Shown: positions 5,510-9,909 of the stretch, piece after piece
Position numbering within the stretch: position 1 is the first letter of the stretch
Layout of the letters: every line of letters starts with the position of its first letter
Assembly: GCA_902780365.1 (NCBI GenBank)
Contig: CACZFE010000144.1
Span: 1-9,909, forward strand
Source: an uncultured Spirochaetales bacterium
GTDB taxonomy: Bacteria > UBP6 > UBA1177
Direction of reading: 5' to 3'
DNA length: 9,909 nucleotides
Program-made: the position numbers and the translations under genes
Notes under the pieces: generated by a model
Databases searched by the model: none
What the model saw: only the letters and a program-made list of their open reading frames with translations
What the model was told of the DNA's origin: nothing

Positions 5510-7858
5510 ATGATTTCCAAAAATACTTTTCCCTTGTTTCTGTATAACGACACCGTGATTTTTCCATATTATTCCTTCACGATTTCCGTTGAAGACCCGT
5601 ATGAATACGAAGTTTTCAGCAAAGCCTTCAGTAAAGAAGAGCAGGTCGTTGTCGCGGCGTTCAAAAAACTTCCTGACGACCCTGAAAAAAGTGTTTTTCT
5701 TCCAGTTGCGACACTTTGCGACGTCATTCATATCGAAGAAATGGATCCTGGCAAATACAAAATCGTTCTTGCCGGGGCAAAGCGCGTCCTTTTCCTCTCG
5801 TACGAAAGAAATCCGCACACACAGCTTTTAACGGTGAAAGTCAAGGAGTTCAAAACAACATATCCGAAAGATAAAGACACGATAATGGCAAGAAGGATCC
5901 TCGAAGATTCGCTCAGAAGATACTTCGACATAGCCGGATTTTCACCCGAAAAGGCAAATCAGATAATCGAGGAGGAAAATCTGGAGGATTTTGTAGACTG
6001 CTGCGCCGCGTCGCTTGACCAGTCCATGGATTCAGACGGGTTGCGCAAAGTTTTCGAGGAAGCAGACCTCTACAAGAGGATATTTATGCTTGTCGATATT
6101 CTGGTTGCTGAGACAAACATAGTCCATCTTGAAAACGAGATAGATGACGAGGTCCACGACCGCTTTGAAAGAAGCCAGCGCGAGCAGTTTTTAAGAGAGA
6201 AGATCCGTGTTCTCAACGAGGAACTTAACGGCGAGAACTATCAGGGTGAAGCAGAAAACGGCGGCGATCCGAACAAAAGCATCAATTTCGATCTTAACTC
6301 GTTCAAAGCTCCGGCTTATGTCAAGGAGCGTCTTAAAACCGAAATGACCAAAGCTGCGCGCATTCCGCCGTTTACACCCGAGCAGGAAGTCATCAGAAAT
6401 TACATCGAAACGATACAGTCGCTTCCGTGGGAAGAATCGACAAAGACCGAGATCGACATAGAACGTGCGAGAAAACAGCTCGACGACGACCACTACGGCC
6501 TTACCGAAGTTAAGGAAAGGATCTTGGAATATCTCGCCGTTCTCAAACTTTCGGGCAATCTCAAAGCCCCGATAATCTGTCTCGCAGGCCCTCCCGGAGT
6601 GGGCAAAACAAGCATTGCTTCCTCGCTTGCCGCGGCTACGGGCAGAAAGTTCGTCCGTCACTCTCTGGGCGGAGTCAGGGACGAAGCCGAGATCAGAGGC
6701 CACAGACGCACCTATTTGGCTGCGATGCCCGGGAAAATTATCCTTTCACTGCAGAAGGTTAAAGTTAATAACCCACTGTTTTTACTGGATGAAATCGATA
6801 AACTCGGTGCGGATTACAAAGGCGATCCGTCATCTGCTCTGCTTGAAGTTTTAGACCCGGAGCAGAACAAAACTTTTACCGATCACTTTTTGGATCTCGA
6901 ATTCGACCTCAGCAACGTCCTTTTTGTCGCAACGGCAAACGACAAGAATAAAATTCCGGTCGCCCTGAAAGACAGGATGGAAGTCATCGACATCGACGGC
7001 TACACCACTTTCGAGAAGAAAAATATCGCGAAAAAACACCTCATTCCGAAAGAGAAAAAACTTAACGGGATCGAAGACACTAATCTTGATTTTACAGACA
7101 AGGCATTGGATCTGTTGATAAAATCATATACTTGCGAAGCCGGTGTGCGTGAGCTTGAAAGAAAGATCGCATCGATCTGCAGAAAAACCGCTCTGGCGAA
7201 AGCGGAGGGGAAAGAAACCGATGCGACGATAACCGAAGAAAATCTCGGCAAATATCTCGGAGTCGAGAAGTATTCCGAAGACGCGATTTCCAAAGAGCCT
7301 GAAATCGGTGTCGTCAACGGTCTTGCGTGGACTCCTTACGGCGGAACGGTTCTTCAGGTCGAAGCTATAAAATATCCCGGAAAAGGCGGTTTTGAAGTTA
7401 CCGGCAGTTTGGGCGATGTAATGAAAGAATCTGTAAAGATTGCAGCAAGTTACATCCGTTCTCTCTTCTCGGAAAACAAAATCGTCGATGACAAGATCTG
7501 GGACAAGCAGACTATCCATATCCATTTTCCTGACGGCGCGACACCGAAAGACGGTCCTTCTGCCGGCGGCGCGATTTCTCTTGCAATAGCTTCATTGATG
7601 TCGGGGATTCCCGTTCAGCCGAAAATCGCGATGACAGGCGAAGTCTCGCTCAAAGGAAAAATCACGAAAATAGGCGGCCTCAAAGCCAAAGTCATGGCGG
7701 CGAAACAGGCCGGGATCACAAAACTTTTCATTCCGGAAGAAAACAGAGGCGACTACAGCGAAATTCCCGATGAGATCAAAGAGGGGATCGAAGTAAAATT
7801 CGTGAAAGAGTGCCGTGAGATCCTGAAGGAAGCTCTTCCTGAACTTAAGATCAGCTGA
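5510..7858 (+). CDS. lon: ATP-dependent Lon protease (782 aa)
   Basis: Lon is a cytoplasmic hexameric AAA+ serine protease that degrades misfolded and short-lived regulatory proteins. Order of parts: LonN substrate-binding domain (about 1-200), a helical, charged linker (about 205-260), the AAA+ module with Walker A GPPGVGKT (360-367) and Walker B LFLLDEID (423-430), and the C-terminal protease domain. The Ser-Lys dyad is Ser684 in PKDGPSAGG and Lys727 in GGLKAK, 43 residues apart as in E. coli Lon. The length is close to the usual 784. The N-terminus FPLFLYNDTVIFPYYSF is less canonical than the common LPLRD..VFPG form. Translation starts at ATG 5510, with AAAGGAG (5493-5499) inside the last codons of the clpX remnant. 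The gene is last in the clpP-clpX-lon operon. Its stop overlaps the end of the opposing DUF523 gene by 8 bp. Confidence 0.97.
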   Translation: MISKNTFPLFLYNDTVIFPYYSFTISVEDPYEYEVFSKAFSKEEQVVVAAFKKLPDDPEKSVFLPVATLCDVIHIEEMDPGKYKIVLAGAKRVLFLSYERNPHTQLLTVKVKEFKTTYPKDKDTIMARRILEDSLRRYFDIAGFSPEKANQIIEEENLEDFVDCCAASLDQSMDSDGLRKVFEEADLYKRIFMLVDILVAETNIVHLENEIDDEVHDRFERSQREQFLREKIRVLNEELNGENYQGEAENGGDPNKSINFDLNSFKAPAYVKERLKTEMTKAARIPPFTPEQEVIRNYIETIQSLPWEESTKTEIDIERARKQLDDDHYGLTEVKERILEYLAVLKLSGNLKAPIICLAGPPGVGKTSIASSLAAATGRKFVRHSLGGVRDEAEIRGHRRTYLAAMPGKIILSLQKVKVNNPLFLLDEIDKLGADYKGDPSSALLEVLDPEQNKTFTDHFLDLEFDLSNVLFVATANDKNKIPVALKDRMEVIDIDGYTTFEKKNIAKKHLIPKEKKLNGIEDTNLDFTDKALDLLIKSYTCEAGVRELERKIASICRKTALAKAEGKETDATITEENLGKYLGVEKYSEDAISKEPEIGVVNGLAWTPYGGTVLQVEAIKYPGKGGFEVTGSLGDVMKESVKIAASYIRSLFSENKIVDDKIWDKQTIHIHFPDGATPKDGPSAGGAISLAIASLMSGIPVQPKIAMTGEVSLKGKITKIGGLKAKVMAAKQAGITKLFIPEENRGDYSEIPDEIKEGIEVKFVKECREILKEALPELKIS

Positions 7859-8390
7859 AAAATTCCGAAAAACAGGCAGGGATCCTGCCGTATTTCAGGA
7901 AAACTTTTGTAAGAAAATCTCTTGTTTTTTCCTTGTTTTCCAAATCAAGCTCAGTGAGGACGGGAATGTCGGGGAAAAGTGTGAGAACTCTCTCCGCAAA
8001 AAAGCCGCTTGCTTCTAAAGAGATGATTTTTTCGCTTTTTCCTTCAAAAAGTTTGGTGTTTTTTACTCCGCAGCTGGGACTTTTCGCTTTTAGGAAAAAT
8101 CCGTCAATATTTTCAAGTGTTTTCAAATGGTTGTCTGAATATTCGATCATCTTTTCAGTAAAAAACTTTCCGGTTTCAGGCTGAAAAAGGAGATTTTTTC
8201 CGTCAATTCTGACAACTCTTATTTTTTCGCGCGGACACCCCAGACCGATCGCGATTTCAGGGCACCAGTGGATAGTTTCGGCATGTTTTTTGAGCTTTTC
8301 GGCAAAATCGCAGAAAAAATCATTTCCGTCGTATCTGCATTTGTCAAAACCGAAGCATCTGCTCATGTAAATTTTTGGTTTTTTGCTCAT
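7851..8390 (-). CDS. DUF523 family protein (179 aa), function unknown
   Basis: The sequence follows the DUF523 pattern, also known as the N-terminal part of YbgA-type proteins: S.C near the start (Cys12), CRYDG (18-22), CPE (43-45), GLGCPRE (49-55), FFLKAKSPSCG (98-108) and a C-terminal LT.VF helix. The conserved Cys12, Cys43 and Cys107 suggest metal binding or redox chemistry, but the role of the family is not established to my knowledge. The DUF1722 half found in YbgA is absent. The ATG at 8388-8390 has GAAGGG four bases upstream; an in-frame TTG at 8408 would overlap the prmC stop and is less likely. It is the last gene of the amidase-prmC-DUF523 row, 14 bp after prmC. Confidence 0.8.
   Translation of the reverse strand: MSKKPKIYMSRCFGFDKCRYDGNDFFCDFAEKLKKHAETIHWCPEIAIGLGCPREKIRVVRIDGKNLLFQPETGKFFTEKMIEYSDNHLKTLENIDGFFLKAKSPSCGVKNTKLFEGKSEKIISLEASGFFAERVLTLFPDIPVLTELDLENKEKTRDFLTKVFLKYGRIPACFSEFFS
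7867..7889 (-). terminator. Possible intrinsic terminator inside the 3' end of the DUF523 gene
   Basis: GGCAGG (7875-7880) and CCTGCC (7884-7889) form a six-pair GC-rich stem with a three-base loop. On the minus strand the stem is followed by TGTTTTTC and, nine bases later, another T run. The stem encodes part of the last dozen codons of the DUF523 protein. On the plus strand only a weak T run follows, so it would act less well for lon. Confidence 0.4.
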
Positions 8391-8404
8391 TTTTCCCTTC
8401 AATT

Positions 8405-9253
8405 TCAAATTTTTCTGAAGAGCGCGGCTCTGTCGATGCCGGAATAATCTTTTTTAACGCTTTGCAGCTCAAGCCCGTCGAATGTCCGGCCTAAAAAAGC
8501 GGAACCTTCAAAACCAAGTTCCGAGATGAAGTGTCCGCCATGTTTCAGGAATTTGTGAACATTATTCAGGATCTTTTCCGTGATTTCAAAACCTGTTCTG
8601 CCGCCGAAAAATGCGTTTTCAGGCTCGAAAGAGAGTTCTTTCACCACAAAATTTTTCATGTCGTTTTCAGAAAGATAGGGCGGATTTGCGGTTATGAGAT
8701 CGAATTTGCCTGAAATAGTGCTGAAAAGGTCGCTTTGGATGAAAGAAATGTCGTTTGCGGCAGGAAAAAGGCGCTCAGCGTTGAGTTTTGCCACTGCAAG
8801 CGCATCAGGTGAAATATCGGAAAGGGTGAGAGCGCAGTCAGATGCCCGTTTTATGCTGAGTCCGATGCAGCCGCTTCCGCAGCAGATGTCGAGAATATCC
8901 GCTTTTTTAGTGTTTTTCAGCAGGGAAATGGCCTCTTCGACGATAAATTCGGTTTCGGGACGCGGGATGAGAACACGGCTGTCTACAAAAAAAGTGTCTT
9001 CGAAAAACTCTTTTTCATTCGTAATGTAGGCAACAGGCTCGAAAGCGGCTCTTCTTTCCAGAAACGAGTTGAAAAGCTTTTCCGCTCCGGTGTCTATGCT
9101 TTCATTGTATTTTGTGAAAAGTTCGAAACGGCTTGTTCCTAGCGCTTTTGCAAGCAGTATTTCGGCATCGAGCCTCGGTGTTTCCGAGATGTTTTTGAGC
9201 TTTTCGGCTGCTTTGCCGATAAGTTCTGATACTTTGAAAGCAGTTCCGTTCAT
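8405..9253 (-). CDS. prmC: Peptide chain release factor N5-glutamine methyltransferase PrmC (282 aa)
   Basis: PrmC (HemK) uses S-adenosylmethionine to methylate the glutamine of the GGQ motif in release factors RF1 and RF2, which speeds up translation termination. Evidence: an N-terminal helical domain with PRLDAEILLA (26-35); the linker VLIPRPETE (94-102), diagnostic of the family; the SAM-binding loop DICCGSGCIG (122-131); the catalytic NPPY (190-193); EPENAFFGGRTG (210-221); and the ending KDYSGIDRAALFRK. The SAM loop has CCGSGC where GTGSGA is more usual. The ATG at 9251-9253 is chosen because an N-terminal extension to a GTG at 9310 would overlap the amidase and does not match the family. 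There is no strong Shine-Dalgarno; the amidase stop lies 8 bp upstream, which suggests translational coupling. Confidence 0.94.
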   Translation of the reverse strand: MNGTAFKVSELIGKAAEKLKNISETPRLDAEILLAKALGTSRFELFTKYNESIDTGAEKLFNSFLERRAAFEPVAYITNEKEFFEDTFFVDSRVLIPRPETEFIVEEAISLLKNTKKADILDICCGSGCIGLSIKRASDCALTLSDISPDALAVAKLNAERLFPAANDISFIQSDLFSTISGKFDLITANPPYLSENDMKNFVVKELSFEPENAFFGGRTGFEITEKILNNVHKFLKHGGHFISELGFEGSAFLGRTFDGLELQSVKKDYSGIDRAALFRKI

Positions 9254-9261
9254 ATTAGCAG

Positions 9262-9909
9262 TTATTTGTTTTTCTCGGCTATTTTTATTATCGCGTCGTA
9301 TATGAACCACGCAACATCGGCCGTGAAAAGCGGGTTTTCTATGCAGGCTCTGTCTTCGGGAGAGGAAATATAGGCGACTTCGAGCAGAAGTCCGGGCACA
9401 GTGGTATCGTCAAACAGACCGAAGTTGTATTTCTGCGAGAACATATTAAGCGGAAGTTTCCAGGTCGTGTGAAGATTTGCCTTGAAGTAAAGGTCTTTGA
9501 AAATCGAGCCGAAATAGAAAGAGCGGTTCACTTTGTCGTAGAAAAGCGCGTTCGAAGCTGTGTCCTTGCTCACGAAATCTGCGGGGTAGTATATTTCGAA
9601 ACCGCGGTTCGTGGTGAGGACTTTCTGGCTGTTGAAGTGCAGCGAGATGAAAAGGTCGGGCTGCAGACGCTCGATAAATTCGACACGTTCCTTTATCGGC
9701 ATGGATGAATCGTCTGTTCTAGTAAAAATTATTTCGACTCCCTGAACTGGGTGTTTTTTGAAAAAGACTCTGATTTTTGAGGCGAGTGCGAGAGTGAGTT
9801 CTTTTTCCGAAATATTGCCCGAAACCGCGCCGGTGTTTTTCCCGCCGTGTCCCGGATCGATCACGACTTTGAATTTTTTTTCGGCTGAAAGTGTGAAAAA
9901 AGAGATGAG
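9262..9909 (-). CDS. N-acetylmuramoyl-L-alanine amidase, Amidase_3 type (N-terminus beyond the right edge)
   Basis: Amidases of this family cleave the bond between MurNAc and the stem peptide in peptidoglycan, in the periplasm, for cell separation and wall turnover. In the 215 visible residues the zinc ligands are seen as His21 in IDPGHGG, Glu35 in SEKEL and His91 in SLHFNS. The likely catalytic Glu is Glu177 in LLEVAYISSPED. RGFEIYY (102-108) is also typical. The first visible residues, LISFFTLSA followed by EKKF, look like the end of a Sec signal peptide with cleavage after Ala9. The catalytic domain then starts directly, so there is no AMIN targeting domain as in E. coli AmiA or AmiC. It is the first visible gene of the row with prmC and DUF523. 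The start codon is not in the window. Confidence 0.92.
   Translation of the reverse strand, partial: LISFFTLSAEKKFKVVIDPGHGGKNTGAVSGNISEKELTLALASKIRVFFKKHPVQGVEIIFTRTDDSSMPIKERVEFIERLQPDLFISLHFNSQKVLTTNRGFEIYYPADFVSKDTASNALFYDKVNRSFYFGSIFKDLYFKANLHTTWKLPLNMFSQKYNFGLFDDTTVPGLLLEVAYISSPEDRACIENPLFTADVAWFIYDAIIKIAEKNK

Overview
This window looks like a stretch of chromosome from a Gram-negative bacterium. The evidence is a signal-peptidase-II lipoprotein, a secreted cell-wall amidase and a GlmM for UDP-GlcNAc synthesis. The large lipoprotein has long Asp/Thr/Ser/Gly linkers and jelly-roll-like modules. From memory this style is common in deltaproteobacterial or Myxococcota-type metagenomic genomes. 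That taxonomic guess is weak and rests on style alone. I see no tRNA, rRNA, CRISPR array, insertion sequence or phage gene.

Left part, minus strand (1-3617): the N-terminal 242 residues of phosphoglucosamine mutase (glmM) run off the left edge. Upstream of it lies a 912-residue lipoprotein. It has three related beta-sandwich-like modules and a fourth, different module. Three distinct acidic tandem-repeat linkers (NPDSD x9, TD x14, DTGDTGA x13) join the membrane anchor and the modules.

Middle part, plus strand (3752-7858): a clpP-clpX-lon protein quality-control operon, read divergently from the lipoprotein across a 134-bp AT-rich gap. clpP and lon are complete with all catalytic residues. 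clpX is broken. After residue 301 about 44 codons of the family are missing (a deletion of roughly 131 bp, judged from the family), and the rest continues in another frame up to 5504. The predicted 306-residue product keeps the zinc-binding domain, Walker A and B and the ClpP-docking loop. It loses the arginine finger, the small AAA+ domain and sensor 2. This is either a real lesion or an assembly error, and it is the most notable feature of the window.

Right part, minus strand (7851-9909): a tight three-gene row read leftwards. It holds an N-acetylmuramoyl-L-alanine amidase (N-terminus beyond the edge), prmC (release-factor glutamine methyltransferase) and a DUF523 protein, with gaps of 8 and 14 bp. 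The row ends tail-to-tail with lon, overlapping it by 8 bp. A hairpin at the end of the DUF523 gene may serve as terminator. Apart from the broken clpX, and perhaps the repeat-rich lipoprotein, this is ordinary housekeeping sequence. I found no convincing new biological system.
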